Assembly (NCBI GenBank): GCA_903912445.1
Contig: CAIWHP010000244.1
Location: 38,024 to 102,023 of the forward strand
Direction: 5' to 3'
DNA from: an uncultured Lentisphaerota bacterium
GTDB lineage: Bacteria > Verrucomicrobiota > Kiritimatiellia > CAIQIC01
Length of the DNA: 64,000 nt
The notes under the pieces were generated by a model. That model did not search any database. It worked only from the letters and a program-made list of their open reading frames with translations, and had not been told where the DNA came from. The stretch's first letter is position 1. Each line of letters opens with the position of its first letter. A program made the position numbers and the translations under genes. Positions 16,712 through 25,433 of this stretch are shown one piece after another.

Positions 16712-16858
16712 GTTTCCAAGGATTGACAGCAAGGCTGTCCGTCTCGCAAGGCTCGGCTGGAAACCGGAACAGGTGTTTTTCCAAGCCTTGGAAGAAGTCA
16801 GCCTCCGGATTTCCAAGCCTCGGGAAAATGGACCGGAACTTTTCCAAGCCTTGGAAAA
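16712..16858. promoter_or_regulatory. Array of 31-33 bp phased palindromes between divergent genes
   Basis: Three palindromes have centres at 16786, 16818 and 16849 (spacing 32 and 31). The first and third are near perfect (the third TTTTCCAAG-C-CTTGGAAAA); the middle one has decayed to TTTCCAAGCCTCGGGAAA. A fourth decayed copy begins at 16712 (GTTTCCAAG, centre 16721), and a half-site CTGGAAA sits at 16757-16763, so the phase continues to the left. The last palindrome ends 55 bp before the ATG at 16914, as in the cluster before 2498. The rest of the 257-bp gap shows nothing else I can name. Confidence 0.7.
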
Positions 16859-16913
16859 CCGGGAGTGGTCGCCGGGCTTGCGGGGCTGGCACGCGTCTCC
16901 TATCATGCCCGCC

Positions 16914-19034
16914 ATGAAGTTGAAGCTCGGGATGTGCAGCATAGGGACCGCCGTTCTGCTCGCGGCGCTGGCGGCGGGCGCGGGCGAGGAACGCTACGGC
17001 TGGGAGGGCAAATTGGACTTCCGCTGCTGGGCGGAACCGCTGGCGTGTTTGACCGGCGTCGGCGATACGCGCTGGCAGGTGAATATCCGCCTCGCGGAAG
17101 GCCGGCGCGTGGACTGCCGCGACGCGCGCGGCAAGCTTGTCGGCCAGTTCGTCGAGCTGCGCGACGGCGGCTCCGACTGGTCGGGCAAGGAGCAGGGCTA
17201 CTTCAAGCACGACACGGGTTATGTCACCACGGAATATCTCTACAGCGGCCAGGGTGCTGCGCAGGGGCCGGTGCTGTCGCTGGGGTGGATGTACGTGCGG
17301 CTGGCCGAGAAAGACCCGCTGGCCGATGTGCTGCCGAACGGCGCCTATGCGCTGAACTGCGGCGCAACCCCGCCGCCGGCGTTCGACACCACCTTGCTGA
17401 CGACGATCACGGAACGCAGCGGCGTCAAATCGTATTCCACCTCCTTCAAGAAGCTGGCGATGCTCCAGTATGGCATCGGCCAGCTGCCGCTGGCGCTGAA
17501 CCCCGGCCGTTGGACCAACTCGGTGCTGGCGACGGAGAAGAAGCCGTGGGTCACCGGCCGCTGCATGGAGGGTCACGACCAGCAGATGCGCGCCGCGGAG
17601 AACGGCCGGATGAGCGGCAGCTATCACGGCAGCGTGCGGATGGGCAAGAGCCTCGGCCGCGACCGCACGCTGCGCAACGACATGACGTGGGAGCTGCAGC
17701 GCGTACGGCTGGTGAAGGCGCACCTCGACGAGGCGGATAGATTTTGGCGGCCGCAGGGCGGGCCCAAATCGAATACCGTCTCCATCGCGGCCTGGGTCGA
17801 GCCGGAGGAGAAAATGGTCGGCAAGTTCCGCTTCACGCTTTCCGAGGTCAGTGCGGAAAAAGGTTGGTGCCTCAATGCGGGCAGCGGCACGGAACCGGAC
17901 CTGTGTTTTGTGCCGGGACAGGCCGGTTTCGAAGCGCCACGCGCTGAAGGCAGCACATGGATCATCGAGACGCTCAACACCTCCGACCGCGCGACGGCGG
18001 TCATCCAGGCCAGCGACTATGGCGCGTGGGGCCGGCTCAAGGCCGAGGTCAACGTGGACGGCACCTGGCGTACGTGCACCACCACGGCCGACGGCGCCAC
18101 CAGCATCACGCTGCCGCTGGACAAGAACGACAACCACGTCGCCGACCAATGGGAGGAGGACTGGAGCGTGCCGGGCCAGGCTGCCACCGACGATAAAGAT
18201 CCGAAGCCCAAGGATGTCGGCGATCCCAACGAACCGGGCGACGGCTTCTCGCTCTTCGAGGAATACCGCGGCGTGGTGGAGCGGGGGCGCTGGACGGAAA
18301 TGGATCCCACCACCCGCGATGTCTTCGTGCGCGACGAGATCGGCTGTGGCGTCGGGTGCTTCGAGAACCTGCAGCTCGACGTGAAGCTGCTCGATGACGG
18401 CGAATATGACGCCAACCGCGTGGTGAACTTTAATCGCGGCTATGGAACCACCGGCCCACAAAAAGGCATCCGCCTGCGAGCCGGCGCACTGGCCGGCAAC
18501 GAGGGCGAGGTGCGGCCGGGCGTCGGCTCGCCCAACACGGTGACCGAAGTCGTACTCAATACCAGTTCCGTTCCGCGGGAAGGGGATCGGATACCCGCCA
18601 CCGGTTCACTCGCCTGCCTGCTCGGCCACGAGCTGGCGCATGCGGTCAACGTGATGCACCATGGCAACGAATACGCCACATGGAAAAGCCATGCGCCGGA
18701 CATCACGGACGCCGAGGCCCGCACCGCCAATCCCATCATGGTCGCCATGCGCGGCGGCAAATGGTCCGGCAACGTGGGGTGTCCCATGCTCTACGACACG
18801 CCGCGCTTCTTTGTCGGCGCGGACCGCGTGCTCTACCGTTTTCCGCGCGACTCCATCGCGGAGGACCGCAGCGCCTATTGCAAGGACCGCGCCGGCACCG
18901 GCATCAACGCCGGGCCCGCACGCGTGGAGCACGACCTGCCCTATCCCCTCTGCGGCGACGCCAGCGCGGGCCAGTGCCGCCAAAACGTAGACATCAAAGG
19001 AAATCATCGCAATGGCGACCAAGCTGGCTGGTAG
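16914..19034 (+). CDS. Predicted secreted metzincin-type zinc metalloprotease
   Basis: A 706-aa protein with a signal peptide (K-L-K-L-G-M-C, then a hydrophobic run ending A-A-G-A-G). Residues 572-582 read H-E-L-A-H-A-V-N-V-M-H, i.e. HExxHxxNxxH, the metzincin zinc motif with Asn where Gly is usual. Forty-odd residues later M625 in C-P-M-L-Y could form the Met-turn. Before it, at about 403-445, two Asp/Asn-rich loops (D-K-N-D-N-H-V-A-D and G-D-G-F-S-L-F-E-E-Y) look like the calcium-binding loops common in secreted PVC proteins. The N-terminal 400 residues are unrecognised. I chose the ATG at 16914; another lies at 16905. The next gene overlaps its end by 23 bp. Confidence 0.6.
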   Translation: MKLKLGMCSIGTAVLLAALAAGAGEERYGWEGKLDFRCWAEPLACLTGVGDTRWQVNIRLAEGRRVDCRDARGKLVGQFVELRDGGSDWSGKEQGYFKHDTGYVTTEYLYSGQGAAQGPVLSLGWMYVRLAEKDPLADVLPNGAYALNCGATPPPAFDTTLLTTITERSGVKSYSTSFKKLAMLQYGIGQLPLALNPGRWTNSVLATEKKPWVTGRCMEGHDQQMRAAENGRMSGSYHGSVRMGKSLGRDRTLRNDMTWELQRVRLVKAHLDEADRFWRPQGGPKSNTVSIAAWVEPEEKMVGKFRFTLSEVSAEKGWCLNAGSGTEPDLCFVPGQAGFEAPRAEGSTWIIETLNTSDRATAVIQASDYGAWGRLKAEVNVDGTWRTCTTTADGATSITLPLDKNDNHVADQWEEDWSVPGQAATDDKDPKPKDVGDPNEPGDGFSLFEEYRGVVERGRWTEMDPTTRDVFVRDEIGCGVGCFENLQLDVKLLDDGEYDANRVVNFNRGYGTTGPQKGIRLRAGALAGNEGEVRPGVGSPNTVTEVVLNTSSVPREGDRIPATGSLACLLGHELAHAVNVMHHGNEYATWKSHAPDITDAEARTANPIMVAMRGGKWSGNVGCPMLYDTPRFFVGADRVLYRFPRDSIAEDRSAYCKDRAGTGINAGPARVEHDLPYPLCGDASAGQCRQNVDIKGNHRNGDQAGW

Positions 19035-19908
19035 ACTTTTGGTTCGCGTGTTGGCTCTCGCAGCCGTCTGTTGCGTGCTGACGGCGTGCCCGCGCCGTCC
19101 GGCGAAACAGGAAAGCGCGAGGGCGGGTGTCGCCGCCACGCAGGCCAGGCCGCCGGCGCAACCCCGGCAGATGACACACGCCGTCGGCGCGCCGCTGAAA
19201 CCCGAACCGCCGTTCCGCGTCGCGCTCGAATGGCTGGCCGGCCCGCGCGATATGCCCGCCATGCTCTACGTCCGGCTGCTGCCCGCGCTGCCCCCACCCC
19301 GCCATCGGCTCTCGCCACCGGCGACCAACCCGCCGCCGCTGAACCTCGCCGCACCCGCCGACTGGTCCGCCGCGCTCGAACTGCAGCGACAGGATCCGCC
19401 CGCCACAGCTGCACAACCATGGACCAGCGGTTGGAAAATCACGGCTGCACCCAAAGCGGCCCAACTGCAAATCCAACCTGGCAGCTTCCACCAGTTAAGC
19501 TGCGTCGTTGAGGCGGCCGGCGCGCCGCCACCCGGCGCGCTGGTGATGGCGACCGTGAAACTCGGCGACCTGACCGTGCAGTCCGCGCCATTGACCGTGC
19601 CGCCTCCACCCGGCGACGCGCGCGAAGCCACGCTCGCCGGCGTCGCTGCCGCGCTCGCCGCCGGCGACACCGCCTCTGCGCTGGCCGTGGCCGACCGCTG
19701 GATCGCCGCCGAACCTGCCCGGCACGAAGGTTACTGGTGCCGCGGTCTGACACTGGAAGACAAAGGCGATACCGCCGGCGCACTCGGCGCCTACCGCAAC
19801 GCACTGGAGCGCTACCCCAAACCGGCCGACAGCGGCAGCGGCTGGGAACCGCCCACCCGCCTCTGGCGCAAACTGGAAGCCTTGGAAAAACAGCCGTCAA
19901 AGCACTGA
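19012..19908 (+). CDS. Lipoprotein of unknown function with short TPR-like C-terminus
   Basis: A 298-aa protein with a lipobox L-T-A-C (Cys about 26), so it should be lipid-anchored to a membrane. A Pro/Ala-rich segment follows, then a beta-rich middle. From about residue 200 the helical pair A-A-A-L-A-A-G-D-T-A-S-A-L-A-V-A-D-R-W and G-D-T-A-G-A-L-G-A-Y-R-N-A-L resembles a tetratricopeptide repeat. The start overlaps the 3' end of the metzincin-like gene by 23 bp, so the two are probably co-expressed. It could assist secretion or tethering of that protein; this is inference from position only. Confidence 0.6.
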   Translation: MATKLAGRLLVRVLALAAVCCVLTACPRRPAKQESARAGVAATQARPPAQPRQMTHAVGAPLKPEPPFRVALEWLAGPRDMPAMLYVRLLPALPPPRHRLSPPATNPPPLNLAAPADWSAALELQRQDPPATAAQPWTSGWKITAAPKAAQLQIQPGSFHQLSCVVEAAGAPPPGALVMATVKLGDLTVQSAPLTVPPPPGDAREATLAGVAAALAAGDTASALAVADRWIAAEPARHEGYWCRGLTLEDKGDTAGALGAYRNALERYPKPADSGSGWEPPTRLWRKLEALEKQPSKH

Positions 19909-20159
19909 CGTGACGATCCCGTGAGTGAAGGAGTCCCTGCCGGAAGGGGCGCCTTGCGGTGGAGCGTGGCGGGAGTACTGCGCCCCTTGCTTGGGTCCAT
20001 GCTTCTGGGCTGGATTTCACTTCATTTCAAGGGCAGCGCGCATGCTGGTCCCGTTGATTAATCATCTGGTTTTTGAGTGGCCGGAGAGCATCCCCGGCAT
20101 CAACATGGCGAGGCCTGACACCCCGGCTATTGTTCCGAACACTTCAGCCTCGCGCACGC
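19909..20159. other. Intergenic stretch between convergent genes
   Basis: 251 bp without a convincing gene, RNA or palindrome of the window-wide type. A 33-codon frame on the minus strand (20062-20163) starts by GTGA overlap with the stop of the 1328-aa gene and could encode a hydrophobic peptide, but there is no further support (see findings). Confidence 0.5.
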
Positions 20160-23100
20160 TCACTCGAAAATCAGCAGGCCCCAGGTTTCGGGATTGAGCC
20201 ACGCCTCCTGCGGCAGGTCGTTGACGAGGTTGGTGTCCTTGTTCGCCCAGTAGGTGCGCGCGACGTTGAGCGTCCCCTGCTCGTCGGAAGATATGAAGCC
20301 GAGATCGCCGCGGAGCTTGAAGCCTTTCTCCGGTACGAGGCCGAGCGCGGCCAGCGGGAGCGCGGCCTCGATGGTGTACTGGCCGTCGCCCTTGCGCACG
20401 GCGATCTGCGCGGCGCGGAGCAACTCCACGCAGTCGAAGCTCTTCACGCCGACCGGTGACTGGTACTGCACCGCCGCGCCGGCGGGCGCATCCTTGTCCA
20501 CGGGCTTCATCAGCACGGCAACGGGTTTCTTGTCGAGCTGGCTGATCAGGAGGCGTACGTCGCCCGCCGCCGGGTCGCGGCGCTTCTTCCGGTCGGTCAG
20601 CTTCGGATCGATGCAGAGCTGGAGGTCGATCGCGTCGCCAGTCTTGAACAGGCGCGTGTAATCCTTGCCCGTGTTCAGCCAGGGCGAGGGATCCTCGACG
20701 GTGTAGAGCAGGTATAGATTCTGCGCGTCGTAGGCGAGCTTGGCGGCGCCTTTGAAGGGGAAGCCTTTGCGGGCGATCTCGAGGGCGGGAATATCCTTCC
20801 ACTCGCCGCCCACGCCATCCACCTTCAGCGGCGCGGCCAGCCGCTTGACCGTGTAGGCGGCCGGCGGCGCGGCCTTGGCGGCGCGCGCCTGGTTGTCGCG
20901 GTCGGCGGCGGCGAGGTCGGCCACCTTGATCGTGAGCGCCGGGCCGGCGAACCGGCGGATGCTGTCGAGGCCGTTGACCGTGAGGATCATCCCCGCCTGG
21001 CGTGGGAAGCCGGTGGTCATGCGGATCTTGCCGTCCGCCTGCTTTCCGAACCAGCCGTTGAACGGCTCGCCGCCGTGCGAGAAGCCTTCCATCGGCATGC
21101 CGACGAGCTGCTCCTCCTTCGCGGGCAGCCGCTCGGCGGGCAGGCGTCCGTCCTGGAACATGGCGCCGATGAACAGCCCGTCGGTGGTCAGGAAATAATC
21201 CTGCCCGAGGTTGCCGCGGACGAGGAAGACGCGGCCGACCTCCGCGTTCACCTGGGCGACGCCGCAGATGCGCAACGGCCCGATGAGCATGCCGGCCTGC
21301 GGCATCGTGGCGCGGTGCGAACCGTGCACGCCGGGATAGGGGTTGGGATACTGCCAGCGCTGCGCGCCGGTCTGCGTGTCCCAGCCGGCGAGGTGCGCCG
21401 GCTTGCGCGCGCTGCTGCCGGTGTTCAGGCAGAGCAGCAGGTTTTCCTCCGCGACCGGCACGAAGTCGCCGGCGTCGTTGAAGGCCATCTGCGTCAGGCT
21501 CTGCGGGCCGAAGACCGGCGCGCCCTCTGCGCTGAAGCTGAGCGGCGCCACCTTGCTGATGCCGTTCATGAAGAACACGAAGTTCGTCACCATCCGCTCG
21601 CCCCAGCCGCTGCTCATCGGCAAGGCCGCCTTGCCGCGCTGCTTCTTGCTGGGCGGCTCATCGGTTTTCACCACCTCGCATTCGGCGCGCTGCACCTTGC
21701 CATCGCCGTTGCGGTCATTCCAAAACACGACGTCGAACGCGTTCAAATCGGCAAAGTCGCCCGACGGCTGATGCTCGACCTCGCCCTTGCCGTTGAAGCT
21801 GCGGCAAACGCGGCCGACGGTGGTGATGGCGGCCACCGGCTGCCAGCCGTTCGCGCACTCCATATAAAGCACGTAACCGTTGTAAGGCCGGTAGGGCGGC
21901 GAGAAATAATATTCGTGCGGCCGGCCGTTGACCGTCGCGGTGAAATGGTTGCCCGGGGCCATATCCTGCGCGCTGATCGCCAGCCCCTCCCCCGCCGCCA
22001 CGTCCGGCACCCAGAGGACCTGCGTCAGGTGCCAGGCCCGGTTGGTCTTATCCAGCGCCAGCTCGTTCGGCCCGACGTAGGCCAGGTTCGGGTTCGTGTC
22101 GTGCAGCACCGTGCCCACCGCCGCGTAGCCGGTGTTGCCGATGTAGTCGCGGACGAGCGAGCCGTCCTGCGGATTCCACACCGAGACGCGGCGCGGATAT
22201 TCCCAGTTCTCCACCACCCACACCCGACCCTGCTGGTCCACCGCCACCGAGCTCATCGCGCGCATCGACTGCGGATCGAACTTGCCGCGAAGCGGCCGGC
22301 TTCCCTTGCGTCCGCAGGTATAGGCGGGCTGGCCGGCCGGCGTGAACGCCTTCACCTGCATGTCGGCGCCCACATCGGCGACGACGATATTGGCCTGGTT
22401 GTCCACGGCGAGCGCGGCTGGCTGCGCCAGGCCCGGCGTGGAAATCCGGACGAGCTTCCCATCCGCTGCGCCGATGTGATAGACCGCCTGCGTGTCCATG
22501 CCGAACAGCGTGCCATCGGCGGCCGCCGCGATCGCAACCAGCGGCGGCGTGTCCACGAGCTTGAGTACCGCGGCGCTGTCCTTGTCGAGGAATGCCAGCC
22601 GGCACTGGTTTGCAGCCTCGTTCTTGGTGCGGAGCAGGACGATCAGCTGCCGGTCCGTCACCGCGAGGCTGGCGGGGCCGAAGTCCTCGTTGCCGAAGAG
22701 GTCCTTGAACGGCAGCTCGAACGGCCGCAGCTGCCCGTCCTTCTGGAACGGCTTGTAGGCGCCGCTCTTTTTTGTCATGCGGATCAGCACGTCGCTCTTG
22801 ATGTGCCAGCCGCCCGGGATCGCATAGAGGGAGTCCGCGTCGGCCGCCAGCAGCTGCGCGCCGCGCTTTTCGCCCCACCGCTTCCGGTCGTCCGGGCCGA
22901 TGCCGATGATGCCATCGCCGCCCTCGGCAAACGGCCAAGCCACCACCATCCCGTCGCCGGCGCGGGCGACGCGCAGCGGCACGGAGTGGTCCGCGCCCCA
23001 CGCGCCGTTGCCGGCGGTGGTGTCCCACGGCGGCGTGCCAGGGTTGTAGAAGCACATCTCGTATTCCGCGCCCAGCCCGCCATGCGTCAGGCCCGCCACG

Positions 23101-24146
23101 CGGTAGTCGCCCGCCGGCACCAGCGTCCCGCCGTCATCGAGCAGGTCCCACGGCACCTCCAGCGTGCGCGTGTCGCGGTCCGTGGCCACCGTGTAATCCT
23201 CGGGCAGGAGATCGCCCGCCAGGTTGCGGATACGCTTGCCGGCCGCGTCGTTGATCGCGAGCGTGACGCGCGCCGCCGCCTTCGGCACCGTGACGCGCAA
23301 GGGCAGCGTGCCGGTCAGGCGGTCCGCCTCGCTGATGTATTGCCGCGGCGCAAGGCGCCCCTTGGCCAGCAGCGCCGCCTCGCCCCACACCTTCGACGCC
23401 GACCAGTAGAACTCCCGCGACGTCATCCCCGGCTGCATGTTGTCCGCATAGCGGTGGACCGGCCACGTCTTGCCGGTCGGGTCGCCCCAGAAAAACTCCA
23501 AGCCGATCTGCAAGGGCAGGCCCGGTCCGATGGCTGGGACATTTTTGAAGAGCAGCGCCCACGGCAGCCTGATTTCCTGCACATAGCCCTTGCCGTCGGG
23601 CTCCGCGCGGAACGCCATCTCGACACCGCGCCCCAGCGCCGCGACGTCGTTGGTCGCGGTGAACACGAGCACGTCCTGCCCGGCGCGGCAGTTGGTGCGG
23701 TCTTTCCAGTAGGCGAGGTGCAGCACCGCCTGCTTTTTCGGCGTGTAATACCAGCCCGTCAGCCAGATCGTCTGGTCGCCCGTGTTGATGCGCAGCTGAA
23801 TGGAGTCGCCCTTCCAGCCGTCGTCGAGGTTGAACTCCGGATCCACCATGTTCACGAGCGGCGTCGGGTCCTGCCGCTTGATCGCCAGGTAGAGCGCGCC
23901 GGGCGTCCACATCGCCGCGGTCTCCGCCGCGTAGCGGTTGCGCACGCCCTGGTCGGCGAACGAGCAGATGCGCCCCGACCAGTCCCAGTCCTCCAGCTTG
24001 CCATCCACGACGACCGGCCCCGGTGCGGGCGCGGCGGGCAGGCCCTCGTTCTGGCTCTGCCGCCCGATCATGTTCTGCCCCGCCGGTGCCACCGCGCCCG
24101 TCGCGAGCGCCATGCCCAGAACAAAAAGTGTCCGTAATTTCGTCAT
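20160..24146 (-). CDS. Large secreted beta-propeller protein flanked by two CBM9/DOMON-like domains
   Basis: A 1328-aa protein starting M-T-K-L-R-T-L-F-V-L-G-M with a signal peptide. An N-terminal domain (about 40-240) begins V-V-V-D-G-K-L-E-D-W-D-W and includes G-D-S-I-Q-L-R-I-N, the pattern of CBM9-type sugar-binding domains. A related domain recurs at the C-terminus (about 1080-1328): L-K-V-D-G-V-G-G-E-W-K-D, then N-L-Y-L-L-Y-T-V-E-D and G-D-A-I-D-L-Q-L. Between them an Ig-like segment (D-Y-R-V-A-G-L) and repeated blades (I-V-V-A-D-V-G, V-D-Q-Q-G-R-V-W-V-V-E-N-W-E) suggest an NHL-like propeller. Function is unknown; polysaccharide binding is likely. The ATG at 24146 was chosen for the signal peptide. 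Confidence 0.65.
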   Translation of the reverse strand: MTKLRTLFVLGMALATGAVAPAGQNMIGRQSQNEGLPAAPAPGPVVVDGKLEDWDWSGRICSFADQGVRNRYAAETAAMWTPGALYLAIKRQDPTPLVNMVDPEFNLDDGWKGDSIQLRINTGDQTIWLTGWYYTPKKQAVLHLAYWKDRTNCRAGQDVLVFTATNDVAALGRGVEMAFRAEPDGKGYVQEIRLPWALLFKNVPAIGPGLPLQIGLEFFWGDPTGKTWPVHRYADNMQPGMTSREFYWSASKVWGEAALLAKGRLAPRQYISEADRLTGTLPLRVTVPKAAARVTLAINDAAGKRIRNLAGDLLPEDYTVATDRDTRTLEVPWDLLDDGGTLVPAGDYRVAGLTHGGLGAEYEMCFYNPGTPPWDTTAGNGAWGADHSVPLRVARAGDGMVVAWPFAEGGDGIIGIGPDDRKRWGEKRGAQLLAADADSLYAIPGGWHIKSDVLIRMTKKSGAYKPFQKDGQLRPFELPFKDLFGNEDFGPASLAVTDRQLIVLLRTKNEAANQCRLAFLDKDSAAVLKLVDTPPLVAIAAAADGTLFGMDTQAVYHIGAADGKLVRISTPGLAQPAALAVDNQANIVVADVGADMQVKAFTPAGQPAYTCGRKGSRPLRGKFDPQSMRAMSSVAVDQQGRVWVVENWEYPRRVSVWNPQDGSLVRDYIGNTGYAAVGTVLHDTNPNLAYVGPNELALDKTNRAWHLTQVLWVPDVAAGEGLAISAQDMAPGNHFTATVNGRPHEYYFSPPYRPYNGYVLYMECANGWQPVAAITTVGRVCRSFNGKGEVEHQPSGDFADLNAFDVVFWNDRNGDGKVQRAECEVVKTDEPPSKKQRGKAALPMSSGWGERMVTNFVFFMNGISKVAPLSFSAEGAPVFGPQSLTQMAFNDAGDFVPVAEENLLLCLNTGSSARKPAHLAGWDTQTGAQRWQYPNPYPGVHGSHRATMPQAGMLIGPLRICGVAQVNAEVGRVFLVRGNLGQDYFLTTDGLFIGAMFQDGRLPAERLPAKEEQLVGMPMEGFSHGGEPFNGWFGKQADGKIRMTTGFPRQAGMILTVNGLDSIRRFAGPALTIKVADLAAADRDNQARAAKAAPPAAYTVKRLAAPLKVDGVGGEWKDIPALEIARKGFPFKGAAKLAYDAQNLYLLYTVEDPSPWLNTGKDYTRLFKTGDAIDLQLCIDPKLTDRKKRRDPAAGDVRLLISQLDKKPVAVLMKPVDKDAPAGAAVQYQSPVGVKSFDCVELLRAAQIAVRKGDGQYTIEAALPLAALGLVPEKGFKLRGDLGFISSDEQGTLNVARTYWANKDTNLVNDLPQEAWLNPETWGLLIFE

Positions 24147-24230
24147 TGGTTTCTTTCTGGATTTGATCGACCGCATCTGCCTGCGACCGTGAATCCGCCC
24201 GGTATGCAACGTTTCCCGCCACCGATTATT

Positions 24231-25175
24231 TTATCCGCCCGGCGGCAGGCTGTCGTGTTCGTTGCACTGCTGGATTTCGATAGTGAGATGGGCGAGCTCC
24301 TCGTGGATCGCGAGCCGCTTTCGATAGGCGTCCATGGTTTGCGGTTGATGCGCGACGATGGTGACGATGGCCGCGTATTTCCCGGCGCCGACCTGCCAGA
24401 TGTGCAGATCGGTCACCCGCGAGTCGCCATCGCTTTCCACGGCCTTGCGGAGCTCCTCCGGCAGGTCGGAGGACTCGGGCGTGCGGTCGAGCAAGATGCC
24501 GCTCGTATCCCGGATCAAACCGTAGGCCCACACCGCCACGATCACGCTGCCGACCAGTCCCATGACGGGATCGAGCCAGGTCCACCCGAAGAACTTGCCG
24601 CTCAGCAGGGCGATGATCGCGGTGACGGAGGTCAGCGCATCCGCCAGCACGTGCACATAGGCCGATTTCAGATTCAAGTCGTGATGATGATGAGCCAGAG
24701 GGCCGTGATCGTGCGCGGGGGCGTGGCCTTGCAGGACGAAGGCACAGGCGAGGTTCACCGCCAGGCCGATCACGGCAATCGCGATGGCCTCGTTGAAGTG
24801 AATGGCCAGGGGTGTGAAAAAGCGGTGGACCGACTCGCCCGCCATGAGCAGCGCAATGGCCGCGAGGAGGATGGCGCTGGCAAAGCCGCCCAGGACCCCC
24901 ATCTTGCCGGTGCCAAAACTATAGCGGGCATCCGCGGCATGGCGGCGGCTGAAGTAGTACGCGGCGGCGGTGATGACGAACGCGGCGACATGCGTGCTCA
25001 TGTGCCAGCCATCGGCCAGCAGGGCCATCGAGTTGAAGCTGATCCCCGTGACAATTTCGATCACCATCATGACGGCCGTGATAAGGATGACGATCCGCGT
25101 CCGGCGCTCCGCCGATACGGAATGCGTCGCGTAATCGTGCGAGTGCTGCCACCGCGCTAGATCAGTAGGGTGCAT
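24231..25175 (-). CDS. dmeF: Cation diffusion facilitator, DmeF-type Co/Ni/Zn exporter
   Basis: A 314-aa inner-membrane protein that should export divalent metal ions in exchange for protons. About six membrane segments are visible. Metal-site motifs include S-M-A-L-L-A-D-G-W-H-M in the second segment and Y-V-H-V-L-A-D-A-L-T-S-V in the fifth (paired H-x-x-x-D). A cytoplasmic His loop, H-A-P-A-H-D-H-G-P-L-A-H-H-H-H-D, lies between segments four and five. The N-terminal H-P-T-D-L-A-R-W-Q-H-S-H-D-Y and the F-G-T-G-K motif point to the DmeF subgroup. I start at ATG 25175 rather than an upstream start that adds an unconserved tail. It is the only sure transport gene besides lpt and is unrelated to its neighbours. 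Confidence 0.87.
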   Translation of the reverse strand: MHPTDLARWQHSHDYATHSVSAERRTRIVILITAVMMVIEIVTGISFNSMALLADGWHMSTHVAAFVITAAAYYFSRRHAADARYSFGTGKMGVLGGFASAILLAAIALLMAGESVHRFFTPLAIHFNEAIAIAVIGLAVNLACAFVLQGHAPAHDHGPLAHHHHDLNLKSAYVHVLADALTSVTAIIALLSGKFFGWTWLDPVMGLVGSVIVAVWAYGLIRDTSGILLDRTPESSDLPEELRKAVESDGDSRVTDLHIWQVGAGKYAAIVTIVAHQPQTMDAYRKRLAIHEELAHLTIEIQQCNEHDSLPPGG

Positions 25176-25433
25176 GCGTTCCAAAATCCGGATCGGCCTG
25201 CCCGGCCGTGCCGCAGTAGATGGCAGCCTAAGCGCGGCGTCTAACAGGGTCAAGCGCCCGCTTGCGCCGGGGCAGGTTCGCTGAGCAGCTTTGACCTACA
25301 CGACTTTTCCCGGGTTTGACATCAGCAGAAGGAACCACTGAGGTTGCGGAGGTAAGCAGAGGTTTATGGAGGCTTTTCTCCGTGACCTCTGTGGTGAAAT
25401 TCTTATGCGTGCTGAGGGGCGGACGGCGGCGCA
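25176..25433. other. Intergenic stretch between GH16 and dmeF genes
   Basis: 258 bp without a credible gene. Its only clear structure is an imperfect inverted repeat at 25334-25395, described separately. Confidence 0.6.
25334..25395. repeat. Imperfect inverted repeat, 23-bp arms, possible miniature element
   Basis: 25334-25356 (ACCACTGAGGTTGCGG...) and 25373-25395 (reverse complement ACCACAGAGGTCACGG...) agree at 18 of 23 positions around a 16-base loop. In style the arms resemble the ends around the GxxExxY unit at 676-1160, but they are a different sequence. It could be a non-coding relic of such a unit. Confidence 0.5.

Noticed and set aside
16777-16858. Palindrome array as a CRISPR
   Set aside because: Units are palindromes with about 12-bp spacers that are not repeat-length, copy number is two to five, copies are spread over many loci, and no cas gene is present.
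16773-16913. Longer N-terminus for the metzincin-like gene
   Set aside because: The extension would translate the palindrome array (F-Q-A-L-E repeats) and place the signal peptide internally.
21075-24137. 1020-codon plus-strand frame
   Set aside because: It is a shadow of the 1328-aa secreted protein, with His/Arg/Ala-biased composition.
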